Shown: positions 55,247 through 63,859 of the stretch, one piece after another
Numbering within the stretch: the stretch's first letter is position 1
Layout: the number at the start of each line of letters is the position of its first letter
Source: Chlamydiales bacterium
Lineage (GTDB): Bacteria > Chlamydiota > Chlamydiia > Chlamydiales > JACKPQ01
Assembly (NCBI GenBank): GCA_024233435.1
Contig: JACKPQ010000003.1
Span: 33,439-97,438, forward strand
Length of the DNA: 64,000 nt
Reading direction: 5' to 3'
Notes under the pieces: model-generated
Database searches by the model: none
What the model was told of the DNA's origin: nothing
What the model saw: only the letters and a program-made list of their open reading frames with translations
Translations under genes and position numbers: made by a program

Positions 55247-56019
55247 TATGCGTTTAACCTCAGTTGCCAGTTTTGGTCATAGGGCCCTTTAATCGCTCCT
55301 TTCGGATCAAGCTTTCTGAAACCTTTCATAGGATGTTTTTTGAGCCTTTCCAACCGTGTTTTCGGGAATCCTAATTTTTCAAGGATCCAACCCAATCTCT
55401 TCACAGTCGCGTCGTCAGTTTGTAGAGCGTAGTTAACAATTTTATCTAGGTTAATGATTTTTTTTGCAAAAACAAAAGCATTATATACTTCCGAAAATCC
55501 ACCACACAGCTCTGGATTAGATAGCCCGTCTAACAATGTCTTTTCCAAGTCTGTAATTTGTATTCGCGCATTACCTATCCACACATTTATAACACCAAAA
55601 AATTGCTTATTTTCAATCAGCTTATAGTGAAACCTACCTTGATATCTCTCTGGGATAAAGGCTCTTTTTGTAGTGATAGAAAAAACTGTATTAGGGGTCT
55701 GTTGTGTCAATTGGTGATAATGCATTGCCGTCCAATGGCTAATGGCTGATGGTTTGGCAATTACTTGGGCTACTTCAAACTCATGTGGGGATTCGCTCAT
55801 GCCTGATTCTAGAGTGAATGCGTAGATCCCTCTTTTGATTGGCTCAATCCACTTATTTTTAACCAGCGCGTGAACTATGCCTGCAACGCAGTTAGTGCGC
55901 ACCCCTTGCTCTGTTGCATGCTTTTTTAAATCTTCCATGGTAAAGATTCGTTGCCCTTTGCTAGCAATGAGTCTTAAAAGCTCTAACCCAATACGGGTCC
56001 CCTTTATCTTTCTCTGCAT
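55246..56019 (-). CDS. abiEi: AbiEi-family antitoxin
   Basis: 257 residues. The N-terminal winged helix (about residues 1-70, with the MEDLKKHA and IVHALVKNKWIEPIKRGIYA segments) binds DNA and represses the operon. The middle holds the AbiEi pattern SAISHWTAMHYHQLTQQTP, and later DLEKTLLDGLSNPELCGG. It is the antitoxin partner of the AbiEii toxin that follows directly. In a chlamydia a phage-defence or maintenance module of this kind is notable. Confidence 0.86.
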   Translation of the reverse strand: MQRKIKGTRIGLELLRLIASKGQRIFTMEDLKKHATEQGVRTNCVAGIVHALVKNKWIEPIKRGIYAFTLESGMSESPHEFEVAQVIAKPSAISHWTAMHYHQLTQQTPNTVFSITTKRAFIPERYQGRFHYKLIENKQFFGVINVWIGNARIQITDLEKTLLDGLSNPELCGGFSEVYNAFVFAKKIINLDKIVNYALQTDDATVKRLGWILEKLGFPKTRLERLKKHPMKGFRKLDPKGAIKGPYDQNWQLRLNA

Positions 56020-56046
56020 ATAAATTCACCAATTTCTAATCTAGCT

Positions 56047-56073
56047 ACCTTTAAATATAATATATCGAAAGGT
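56047..56073 (-). promoter_or_regulatory. Possible AbiEi operator
   Basis: ACCTTT (56047-56052) and AAAGGT (56068-56073) form an inverted repeat around a 15-base AT-rich centre, 28 bases upstream of abiEi. AbiEi antitoxins bind inverted repeats in their own promoter, so this is the best candidate. Confidence 0.35.
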
Positions 56074-56125
56074 TAGTAAATTAGTCAACCGACAATCTAT
56101 TATGCACTTAATTATTTATAAACCA

Positions 56126-57319
56126 CTAATAATAAAGCGATTGAGTTAACTCAATGGCTTGAGCCTCTAATGCTTGTAAATTGACTTTGAGTCCAGAATC
56201 AGCGTTTAGAGGAAAGGCTGCTATGGGATGCTGGAAGCGGGGTAAGAGTGGGTCGAGAGCAGCGCGGAGTTCATTTAGGCTGTAGTAGGTATTGCTTTCA
56301 ATGAAAGCAACAGGGCGCTTTCCAAATTCTGGGTCGCTAACAGCCACAACATGCGCTGCCGTGATGTGGGGTAGCTGGGTGAGCGCTCTTTCTATGACTT
56401 CTGGATAGATATTTTCTCCGCCACTGATGAACATGCGGTCTTTGCGGCCGATGATTTCGTAAGAGGGTGATACAAGATCGCGCGTGCCAAACCATTCTGT
56501 TGGGGGCTCTTCGTTTAGATAACCTTTGAAAAGTGTAGGTCCGGAGACAAAGAGCTCTTGGTCGATAATTTTAACGCGCCGGTAGGGTAGGGGTTGGTTT
56601 TTGATGAGCACTGTCGAGCTCATTTCTGTAAGGCCATAAGAGGGGTAGAGGGGTAGGTGTGAGTATTTGAGCGCAAGCGCTGTGGGTAGTGATGCTCCGC
56701 CAACAAGGATCGCTTTGCACGTGGGCGCGTAGCGCGCTAGCTGCGTTGGAACAAGAGATGTGTGGGTAAATGGGGCATCGATGGAAACAGCTGCACCTGT
56801 TAGAAAACAGCGCCAAAGGATGGCAAGTCCTGATACGTGGTATAGGGGTAGGCATAGCTGCCAGCTGTCTGTTGCGCGCAGGGAAAAATAGCTTGTGACG
56901 CCAAGGGCGCTTGTGATGTGGTTAGCAAAGCTGTGAATGGCAATTTTAGGAGCTGCAGTTGATCCTGAAGTGAGCATGTAAGTCGCATGAGCGTGCAAAT
57001 CGATTTGACACGAGCCGGGTTTTTCTGGATCGCATAATTTTGGTGTGATGAAAGTGGCACAGGTCCTTGCAAGTACAGCTTCAACTTGGGATTTTGTGAG
57101 GCGTTCAGACAGAGGAAAGGCAATTAGGCCTTTGCGCGCGCACGCAAAGAAAAGAAGAATGCTTGCAGGGTCTAGATTTGGTTGAAAAGCTACCACGCCT
57201 TGCCGGGGCAAAGATGCGCACATGCCAGCCACAAGGCGGTTGCATACGTTGTAGGTTAAGACTTGGTCTTGATAAAGGATTGCCGCTTCATTGGAAGATC
57301 GGCTCAAAGGACACCACAC
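56126..57319 (-). CDS. menE: o-Succinylbenzoate--CoA ligase
   Basis: 397 residues, ANL superfamily adenylating enzyme. The P-loop is YMLTSGSTAAPKIAIHS, the A5 motif is YPSYGLTEMSSTV, and the hinge region is GRKDRMFISGGENIYPEVIE. Together with the adjacent menC, menA and menB the role in activating o-succinylbenzoate for menaquinone synthesis is clear. The GTG start (57319) lies inside menC with GGAG nine bases ahead; the 32-base overlap suggests tight coupling. The N-terminal part is shorter than in many MenE proteins. Confidence 0.9.
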   Translation of the reverse strand: MWCPLSRSSNEAAILYQDQVLTYNVCNRLVAGMCASLPRQGVVAFQPNLDPASILLFFACARKGLIAFPLSERLTKSQVEAVLARTCATFITPKLCDPEKPGSCQIDLHAHATYMLTSGSTAAPKIAIHSFANHITSALGVTSYFSLRATDSWQLCLPLYHVSGLAILWRCFLTGAAVSIDAPFTHTSLVPTQLARYAPTCKAILVGGASLPTALALKYSHLPLYPSYGLTEMSSTVLIKNQPLPYRRVKIIDQELFVSGPTLFKGYLNEEPPTEWFGTRDLVSPSYEIIGRKDRMFISGGENIYPEVIERALTQLPHITAAHVVAVSDPEFGKRPVAFIESNTYYSLNELRAALDPLLPRFQHPIAAFPLNADSGLKVNLQALEAQAIELTQSLYY

Positions 57320-58139
57320 CTATTCGCTCCAAGCTTTTTGTGTTTAGCTCTAAAGGTGAAGGATAGCAAATTCCATCTTCAAAACGAAGGGGCTTTTTTA
57401 AGACGTCGGGCGTTTTGTAGGTGTCGATGCCAAGGGGGTGGATTTTGGGGAGTAGATGGGCAAATTTTATGATGTTTATGAGGCCAACGCCCGATTCGTG
57501 GCTGCTGCTCATTACGATATTTTTGCCAGCGCGCGTTGCCATCTGAGCGATCTCAAGGCAATCGCCAACGCTGCCTTGTAGAGTCGGTTTGATGACAAAG
57601 GTTGAAACGGTAGGTAGATTGATGAAAGTCGAAGGAGGCAACAAGCGCAAAGACTCATCTAGCGCAATCGGATGATGCGTTAATTTTGCAAAAGTTTCCA
57701 AGTTGCGTGTTGGCTCTTCTAAATATTCAAAAGAACCAGCGGGAAAACTCTCTGAGAGTTTTAAACAGTCTGCAAGCGACCATTTGCGATTGAAGTCGAG
57801 GCGCAGCTTAATACCCTGATCGAGAAGGGGAGGGAGTACCTTGAGCGCCTCTTTTAAAGATAGGTGGCCCATTTTAAGTTTAACAATACTTCCTGATGTA
57901 TCATTGAGGTAGGTGTATGGAACGGGATTTGGCTCGAGATCGACATAAAGCATCTCAACACCAAATGCAACCGATGGATACCGATCAAAGTCATGATCAA
58001 AAAGAGCTTCGAGGGCTTGTCCCGTGCTTTCTTTGCTGAATCCAGGTAGGGGAGAGATTTCGCTCCAGTTGTCTGTTTCATCAGTGCGCAGCAAGATGCC
58101 GCGCCTATGCGGCAGCTCGAAGGTGTATACTTCAATCAC
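57288..58139 (-). CDS. menC: o-Succinylbenzoate synthase
   Basis: 283 residues from GTG 58139, enolase superfamily. Metal- and acid/base residues are visible: RLDFNRKW, FEYLEEP, IALDES and the VIKPTLQG lysine. It dehydrates SHCHC to o-succinylbenzoate. A TTG at 58157 would extend the protein by six residues, but AGGAG sits seven bases before the GTG and the GTGA overlap with the menA stop fits the operon's style, so the GTG is preferred. The family's usual N-terminal capping domain looks short. Confidence 0.88.
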   Translation of the reverse strand: MIEVYTFELPHRRGILLRTDETDNWSEISPLPGFSKESTGQALEALFDHDFDRYPSVAFGVEMLYVDLEPNPVPYTYLNDTSGSIVKLKMGHLSLKEALKVLPPLLDQGIKLRLDFNRKWSLADCLKLSESFPAGSFEYLEEPTRNLETFAKLTHHPIALDESLRLLPPSTFINLPTVSTFVIKPTLQGSVGDCLEIAQMATRAGKNIVMSSSHESGVGLINIIKFAHLLPKIHPLGIDTYKTPDVLKKPLRFEDGICYPSPLELNTKSLERIGVVSFEPIFQ

Positions 58140-58969
58140 AGAGCGGCTCCTATGCAAAATAGCCCAGTATAGAGCATCAGCACCATGCCCGTTCCAGCAA
58201 GCACTTTGATGAGCTTTTTGCTACTTCGATAGGTCCACATTGTTTTAATAAGAGGGATGCAGGCGAGCATCGCTATGAGCGGCAAATAAAGACCGAGAAG
58301 TACACAGGAGACCACACCACAAATCAAACAAAGCGTGTACTGGATTTGGCCAAAGCGCCTGCCAAAGCGTACGGTGAGCGTTTTTTTGCCGCATTTCTTG
58401 TCTTCAAGGCGGTCACGCACATTGTTTGCAGTGAGCACAGCTACAGGAATAAGCCCTGGAGCTAAACTTGCCCAAAAGACATTTGCGTGCACTGCTCCTG
58501 TTTGCAAGTAGTAGGTAGCCATTGTTGCAATTGGCCCAAAAAAAATAAAAACAAAAAAATCTGCAAGACCTGTGCGTTTGAGCGAGTATTTTCCAGCTGT
58601 GTAAAAAATGCCTGAAAGAATCGCTAAAACAAGCAGCACAAAAATGATCACACCCCCAATTGCAATCAGCCATAAAGCGCCGATCCCAGCGAGTGCAAAC
58701 GAAAAAATCATGGCCAGTTTCATCTGGCCAGGCTGAATATGACCTGTTGTCAGCAAACGGCGTGGCCCCTTGCGCTCATGTGTGTCTGAGCCACTTTTAA
58801 AATCATAGTAATCATTGGCAAAATTTGTTCCGACTTGAATGCTCAGCGCACAAAGGAGCGTAAGCAGAAAAATCCAAACATTCACACTTGGAGCAAGCAC
58901 CGTGCCAATAGCAACTGGTGCAATGCTGATGATCAATGTTTTTGGGCGTAAAGCTTCAAACCAAATCAT
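58136..58969 (-). CDS. menA: 1,4-Dihydroxy-2-naphthoate prenyltransferase
   Basis: 277 residues with eight to nine transmembrane helices, UbiA superfamily. The prenyl diphosphate motif [20 protein letters not shown] (NDxxDxxxGxD) and the second, [17 protein letters not shown], are both complete. It attaches the isoprenoid tail to DHNA in the inner membrane. ATGA overlap with menB upstream and GTGA overlap with menC downstream. Confidence 0.94.
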   Translation of the reverse strand: MIWFEALRPKTLIISIAPVAIGTVLAPSVNVWIFLLTLLCALSIQVGTNFANDYYDFKSGSDTHERKGPRRLLTTGHIQPGQMKLAMIFSFALAGIGALWLIAIGGVIIFVLLVLAILSGIFYTAGKYSLKRTGLADFFVFIFFGPIATMATYYLQTGAVHANVFWASLAPGLIPVAVLTANNVRDRLEDKKCGKKTLTVRFGRRFGQIQYTLCLICGVVSCVLLGLYLPLIAMLACIPLIKTMWTYRSSKKLIKVLAGTGMVLMLYTGLFCIGAAL

Positions 58970-59799
58970 GCGCGTTTCGGAAACTTTTCAAAGTTGGGTT
59001 TGCGTTTTTCTAGATAGGCTTTATGTCCTTCCTTAGCCTCATCGCTCATATAAAAAAGAAGCGTCGCATTGCCTGCTAGCTCTTGCACCCCTGCCTGACC
59101 ATCAAGCGCTGCATTAAAACCAGCTTTTAAACAGCGTAAAGACAAAGGAGAGTGTTGCAGCATTTGCCGGCACCACTCAACTGTTGTCGCTTCCAAATCT
59201 TCGAGTGGAACAACAGTGTTGACAAGGCCCATTTCCAAAGCTTCTTGAGCGTCATATTGTTTGCAAAGGTACCAAATCTCTCGAGCCTTTTTCTGTCCCA
59301 CGATGCTTGCTAAATAGCAGGCGCCAAAGCCCCCATCAAAAGAGCCCACCTTTGGACCCGTCTGTCCAAAAACTGCATTCTCAGCAGCAATGGTCAAATC
59401 GCACACCACATGCAGCACATGGCCACCGCCGATGGCGTAACCGGCAACCATTGCAACGACAGGCTTTGGACAAGAGCGGATGTCGCGTTGAAAATCTAAA
59501 ATATTGAGGCTCTCAGTGCCGCAATCATCACCATAGCCAGCATGTCCGCGCACCTTTTGGTCACCACCCGAGCAAAATGCTCGCCCACCAGCGCCTGTTA
59601 AAATGATGACACCAATACCCTCATCGAGGCGAGCATTATGAAAAGCATCGCGCATCTCGTTCACCGTTTGCGGGCGAAAAGCGTTATGAATCTGCGGACG
59701 ATTGATCGTGATTTTGGCAATGCCATCACACTTGTGATACAAAATATCTGTGTAGTGTTTTGCTTCAGTCCAATCGATTGTTTCTTGACATGTGCTCAC
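58966..59799 (-). CDS. menB: 1,4-Dihydroxy-2-naphthoyl-CoA synthase
   Basis: 277 residues, crotonase fold. MenB-type landmarks are [35 protein letters not shown], the oxyanion loop [20 protein letters not shown] and [19 protein letters not shown]. It closes the naphthoate ring from o-succinylbenzoyl-CoA. Translation starts at GTG with GGAGG five bases ahead. It is the first gene of menB-menA-menC-menE. Chlamydiaceae use the futalosine route to menaquinone, so this classical set marks a different lineage; menF, menD and menH are not in the window. Confidence 0.95.
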   Translation of the reverse strand: MSTCQETIDWTEAKHYTDILYHKCDGIAKITINRPQIHNAFRPQTVNEMRDAFHNARLDEGIGVIILTGAGGRAFCSGGDQKVRGHAGYGDDCGTESLNILDFQRDIRSCPKPVVAMVAGYAIGGGHVLHVVCDLTIAAENAVFGQTGPKVGSFDGGFGACYLASIVGQKKAREIWYLCKQYDAQEALEMGLVNTVVPLEDLEATTVEWCRQMLQHSPLSLRCLKAGFNAALDGQAGVQELAGNATLLFYMSDEAKEGHKAYLEKRKPNFEKFPKRA

Positions 59800-59844
59800 A
59801 ATGGCCTCCAGGTAAATTTTCAGGCCAGTGTAGCAATTTAAGGA

Positions 59845-60906
59845 TTAAGCTTTCAAGTCGGTAGGTGTTGCACAAGGAAAAACATCATCGAGCGACTCAC
59901 CATTAATCAGACGCTGTCCTGCGTTAAATAATCCCATACAGAGATCTTTATCATGAACGCCTTTGATTTGGTTCTGCTCTATGTAAGAATATGGATCCAC
60001 ATCACCTTTTATTAAATAAGCGTAAAGCCAATTATGGATCACGTGCCCAAATTGTATTGTTTCAGAAGCGATTGAGTCAAGGAGGATAGCACGTCCATCT
60101 TTAGTGTTAAAAGAGTTTGCATCGCTATCTTCAAAATCTTCAAAAGAAGAAGAAGAAGCTTGATTTGGATCAACCTTTCTCATCGTATCCCAGTCGATTA
60201 AGATTGCCTTGCCGTTATCAATGGCGATGTTGTCGCTGCGAAGATCGCCGTGAATGATGTTTTGCTTATGTAGATATTTTAATGCAGAGGCGATTTGCTG
60301 GGTAAATGATTGAATTTCACCAGCAGAAGAAAATTTATATTTACTGCTGATATGTTCAAAAAAGGGTTCAATGCAATACTGAATTTTTATAGGCTTGGGC
60401 ATAGCAAACTGTGTCGGTATAATATCAAAAAATATCGGAGTGGGCGTGATGTGTTCGTGCTCAAGCGCTTCTAGAATTTTATGAGCTGAAGGGCTATTCC
60501 TTTCGATTCGAGGGGGTCTTTTACCCTCCGGAATATTCGTGTGCTTAAGCTTAAAGTTTTCACTTATTTCAAAAGTAGATAGGTTAATTATAGCAGCCTT
60601 ACGAGCGGTATTATTGTAGCCGGTCCCAATTACTTTTGATGCAATGCAAAGATCTGTATCGTTCAGTTTAATTGAGACAATACCGTTGGCTTTATCAAAT
60701 ATAACGCTTCCAATATCTCTATGCTGCGATTCACTTAACAAGCTTTGAACTGTAGGTGTTAAGTACTTTTGCATAAGATCATTAATAATTAATTTTGCGA
60801 CTTGTTGTGAGCACTCGGTAACGTCAGTTTTTAAGCGTTTGTTTTCGTCTTGAAAAACTAATATTTCTTGAGAGCTTTTTCTTTTTAATGGTGATGGTGT
60901 AGTCAT
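59845..60906 (-). CDS. Protein kinase-like protein with NLS-like N-terminus
   Basis: 353 residues. The catalytic-loop motif IIHGDLRSDNIAI (H219, D221, N226) and the metal-binding LIDWD (D238, DWD for DFG) show a protein-kinase fold, close to RIO/aminoglycoside-kinase-type or eukaryote-like kinases. The region near GTGYNNTARKAAI (about 94-106) may replace the Gly loop and VAIK lysine. The N-terminus carries a bipartite basic motif, K8-R9-K10 then K23-R24-L25-K26, 12 residues apart, which fits a nuclear localisation signal. There is no signal peptide. A Ser- and Asp-rich acidic stretch follows the DWD. Host nuclear targeting is speculative. The gene is AT-rich. Confidence 0.75.
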   Translation of the reverse strand: MTTPSPLKRKSSQEILVFQDENKRLKTDVTECSQQVAKLIINDLMQKYLTPTVQSLLSESQHRDIGSVIFDKANGIVSIKLNDTDLCIASKVIGTGYNNTARKAAIINLSTFEISENFKLKHTNIPEGKRPPRIERNSPSAHKILEALEHEHITPTPIFFDIIPTQFAMPKPIKIQYCIEPFFEHISSKYKFSSAGEIQSFTQQIASALKYLHKQNIIHGDLRSDNIAIDNGKAILIDWDTMRKVDPNQASSSSFEDFEDSDANSFNTKDGRAILLDSIASETIQFGHVIHNWLYAYLIKGDVDPYSYIEQNQIKGVHDKDLCMGLFNAGQRLINGESLDDVFPCATPTDLKA

Positions 60907-60988
60907 ATGCTATTAATTATAAAAGTAAATCATTTTAATTGCAATTAAAAATAAATTTATTTAATCTTACTTATATAAAAGGTTAAAT

Positions 60989-61708
60989 GTGTTGGACTTG
61001 TGGTATTTTCGGTGTTTTTGTAGTATCTGTCTCATGCCTTGTATAAGCCTAATAAATTGTGCCCCTCCCACCCAATTTATAAGTGAAAATCAGTGCGTTA
61101 ATGAGACGAAAGTAATAGAGCGTATTACGTTATATTATGGGGTGAAACCTCCCTGCATAGGGGAACCGATGGAATCATGGCTTAATCGTACAGGGTTGAT
61201 CCATTTAACTGAGTTGGATCTTTCTAATTTAGCGCTTGCCCTAGCTTTGCCTCCTATTGTTGCGAAATTTACAAATCTTAAAAAACTAAATCTAAACGGC
61301 AACTTTTTACGCTCATTTCCAAATGAATTCGAAGCATTGACCCAACTAGAGCATCTCAGTTTATGCGGAAATTCCTTAGAGGGAATCCCATGGCAGTTGA
61401 CAAAGTTGCCACAACTCAAATCTCTAGACATTAGTGGCAGCCATGAGGTAATAAATGTTGAAAATGCATTAGAAATAGAGAGTCTGAAAGAACTTGTTGC
61501 AGATAACGTGGATTTACAATTGTCTAGCCCTTATGGATCAGAGATTTTGCATAAACTTTGTCATAAGCTTACAAGGATAAGTGTTAAGGGCGATCGATTG
61601 GTTGGTGATCAAGCCACAGACCTAGTTCATTTAAAGAATTTTAGCTTGCGAGGTAAGGACTTTAAATGCGAAGAATGCCTAAGAGTTGATGCACTGCCTC
61701 CGGCTTAA
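60989..61708 (+). CDS. LRR-only protein, possibly a remnant of an effector
   Basis: 239 residues. A hydrophobic, Cys-rich N-terminus (about residues 5-24, SLINC resembles a lipobox) is followed by about five LRRs (LTELDLSNLALALALPP, LKKLNLNGNFLRSFP, LEHLSLCGNSLEGIP, LKSLDISGS). There is no NEL domain. The GTG start has AAAGG six bases ahead. The DNA after the stop codes for a degraded NEL end, so this gene may be the leftover of a larger LRR-NEL gene, though its N-terminus is unlike the others. Confidence 0.65.
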   Translation: MLDLWYFRCFCSICLMPCISLINCAPPTQFISENQCVNETKVIERITLYYGVKPPCIGEPMESWLNRTGLIHLTELDLSNLALALALPPIVAKFTNLKKLNLNGNFLRSFPNEFEALTQLEHLSLCGNSLEGIPWQLTKLPQLKSLDISGSHEVINVENALEIESLKELVADNVDLQLSSPYGSEILHKLCHKLTRISVKGDRLVGDQATDLVHLKNFSLRGKDFKCEECLRVDALPPA

Positions 61709-61827
61709 TGACAAAGATAAATTCTATAACGAATGGACCTCAAAAATTGGATTTTCGGCGGCGCCAAAGCACCAGAGGCCATCTGGCAAGAAGGCCTATT
61801 GAAGCTCACCAAAAAAGCGCTTGGTTA
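61709..61827 (+). pseudogene. Remnant of a NEL-domain C-terminus
   Basis: The bases following the LRR-only gene match pieces of the 3' end of the LRR-NEL gene at 61952-63736: ACAAAGATAAATTCTAT (compare 63551 onward) and, after an internal deletion, CCATCTGGC...AAAGCGCTTGGTTAA (compare 63687-63736). It ends in the same TAA. Only about 120 bases are left of some 1000 expected. Confidence 0.75.
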
Positions 61828-61951
61828 AGACCATGCATGAGCTATGGCTCTTCGATACAAGGCACCTTACTTCTATAAAATAAATAATTTATTAATAATT
61901 GTAAATAATAACTAAATAGGATACAATGCTTGTAAAATTAAGAGGAAACGC
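61779..61951 (+). repeat. Direct repeat flanking LRR-NEL gene 4 (left copy)
   Basis: Nearly identical to 63687-63859, offset by exactly 1908 bases. It covers the last NEL codons, the shared 3' flank and the promoter/leader of the following gene. This shows a tandem array with a 1908-base period. Confidence 0.85.
61899..61927 (+). promoter_or_regulatory. Predicted promoter of LRR-NEL gene 4
   Basis: TTGTAA (61899-61904), 17-base spacer, TACAAT (61922-61927). The leader is about 18 bases with AGAGGA (61941-61946) five bases before the ATG, an ordinary arrangement in contrast to copies 1-3. Confidence 0.5.
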
Positions 61952-63736
61952 ATGATTGAAGCGATTAAATGCCATTTGCCAGCAGGATGTTCTATCTTGA
62001 GCTCTGTGATGCCAAAAACACTTTCAGGCCGAATTTTTGCTGTAGCATCAGCTGCCATAGCAATCGGTGTTGTTGTTTTTGTGTGTCGAAAAAGCTTCTA
62101 CAATATCGTGCCCTTCATAACAAACCCTGAAAAGGATTGCTTCATTAATGATTTGGAGGCTTGGGCAGCAAAAGAAAAAGCAAACAACCCGGATGCTCAA
62201 ACTAAAACAGCAGTCAAAAGAATAAAAGAATGCCAAGAAAAAAGTGGCTGCGCTTTATATTTAAGAGAGTTAAATCTGAAAAGTCTTCCGAAGATCATTG
62301 GAAGCCTGCAGAGCTTAAAATATCTGTATTTGAGCAGTAACAAACTCTCAATCCTACCAGGATCGATGGGAAGTCTGCAGAGCTTGACATCGCTGGACTT
62401 GAGATTCAACAATCTCTCAATCCTACCAGAATCGATGGGAACTCTGCAGAGCTTGGAAAGGCTGGGTTTGGCTCACAACCAGCTCTCAATCCTACCAAAA
62501 TCGATGGGAAATCTGCAGAGCTTGGAAAGTCTCGACTTGGGCCATAACCAGCTCTCAATCTTACCAGAGTCGATGGGAAACCTGCAGAGCTTAAAATATC
62601 TGTATTTGAGCAATAACAAACTCGACATTCTACTTGATTGGATTGGAAACCTGGAGAGCTTGGAAACGCTGATCTTGGCACATAACAATCTCTCAATCCT
62701 ACCAGAATCGATGGGAAGCCTGCAGAGCTTGCAACGGCTGAACTTAGATTCCAACCCATTAACAAGCCTTCCTAATTCCATTCTATCTTTGCCTAGCGAC
62801 TGCGTGGTTTGGATTCGTGCCTTAAGATTAACTGAGAGGACGATTCAACAGCTTCGGGAAGAAGTAAATCGTTCAGGCTATAATGGCCCACGGTTTCACT
62901 TTGATATGACTGCACATAACACAGCCCGCCCTGAAAAATCTCTAGAGGATCTTTGCCAGGATTTAACACAGCTCACTGGGCAATCCCTACCTGAAAATTT
63001 TGTCAAAACGCATAAAGATAATAACGACCTTACTCTGTTTCTGAACAAGATAGGTAACACCTATGAATTTGAGAAGGGTAGCGCGGAGATGAAAAAGGCA
63101 TTAGCTCAAAAACTTGTCGCTTATCTAGCTCTGATGCATGTCAATGAAGACTATGCTGAAGCATTTCAATCGATTATTGAGGGTGAAGCTAACAAATGTG
63201 GAGATCGCATTGCGCTAGCTATCATACGGCTTGGAATTGCCAAGCAGCTAATCGAATATGATCTTCATGACCTTGCTAAGCTTGCTGATTTTTTAAAGCG
63301 TGGTGTTTGGACCGTAGGTTCATGTGTACCAGATCAGTATGTGATGGGCTTGCTAGAGAACATTGCAGCGGAAAAAATTGAGATTTTAAGGTTTGTGGAC
63401 GATGTGGAGGTTTATCTAGCCTACTTTGTTAAGCTTAAAGAACTGCTCAATCTGCCGCTGGACATTAGCGAGATGGTACATTATGGCATCAGTGGTGTAA
63501 CGAAAGAGGATTTGTCTATAGCGGAAAGTCAAGTCAGAGCTGACTGGAATAACAAAGATAAATTCTATGCATTCTTGATTACACAGCCCAAATGGGAAGA
63601 GGCTCTTAAGGCTCGCTACTCAAATGATATGGAACAACTCGATGAGCAGCGTTATAAAGCGCTAGAGAATGCCCTAGCGGCAGAGACCATCTGGCGGGAA
63701 GGCCTATTGAAGCTCACCAAAAAAGCGCTTGGTTAA
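61952..63736 (+). CDS. LRR-NEL E3 ubiquitin ligase effector 4 (intact)
   Basis: 594 residues. The N-terminus (MIEAIKCHLPAGCSIL) leads to SGRIFAVASAAIAIGVVVFV (about residues 28-48, hydrophobic), sharing the SGRI-hydrophobic pattern with copies 1-3. About eight 23-residue LRRs follow (about 105-275). The NEL domain then runs to the end: LTERTIQQLREEVNRSGYNG, catalytic C416 in CGDRIALAIIRLG (codon 63197-63199), FVDDVEVYLAY, and HYGISGVTKEDLSIAESQV. The last two match IpaH proteins especially well. It is the most IpaH-like copy, including the extended C-terminal helix (LDEQRYKALENALAAET). Good ribosome site AGAGGA. Confidence 0.88.
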   Translation: MIEAIKCHLPAGCSILSSVMPKTLSGRIFAVASAAIAIGVVVFVCRKSFYNIVPFITNPEKDCFINDLEAWAAKEKANNPDAQTKTAVKRIKECQEKSGCALYLRELNLKSLPKIIGSLQSLKYLYLSSNKLSILPGSMGSLQSLTSLDLRFNNLSILPESMGTLQSLERLGLAHNQLSILPKSMGNLQSLESLDLGHNQLSILPESMGNLQSLKYLYLSNNKLDILLDWIGNLESLETLILAHNNLSILPESMGSLQSLQRLNLDSNPLTSLPNSILSLPSDCVVWIRALRLTERTIQQLREEVNRSGYNGPRFHFDMTAHNTARPEKSLEDLCQDLTQLTGQSLPENFVKTHKDNNDLTLFLNKIGNTYEFEKGSAEMKKALAQKLVAYLALMHVNEDYAEAFQSIIEGEANKCGDRIALAIIRLGIAKQLIEYDLHDLAKLADFLKRGVWTVGSCVPDQYVMGLLENIAAEKIEILRFVDDVEVYLAYFVKLKELLNLPLDISEMVHYGISGVTKEDLSIAESQVRADWNNKDKFYAFLITQPKWEEALKARYSNDMEQLDEQRYKALENALAAETIWREGLLKLTKKALG

Positions 63737-63859
63737 GACCATGCATGAGCTATGGCTCTTCGATACAAGGCACCATACTTTTATAAAATAAATAATTTAT
63801 TGCTGATTTACAATAATAATTAAATAGGGTAAAATGCTTGTAAAGTTGTGAGGAAGCAT
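63687..63859 (+). repeat. Direct repeat (right copy) and promoter of gene 5
   Basis: Repeat of 61779-61951. It contains TTTACA (63807-63812), a 17-base spacer, TAAAAT (63830-63835) and the ribosome site GAGGAA (63850-63855) ahead of the ATG at 63860. Confidence 0.8.
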
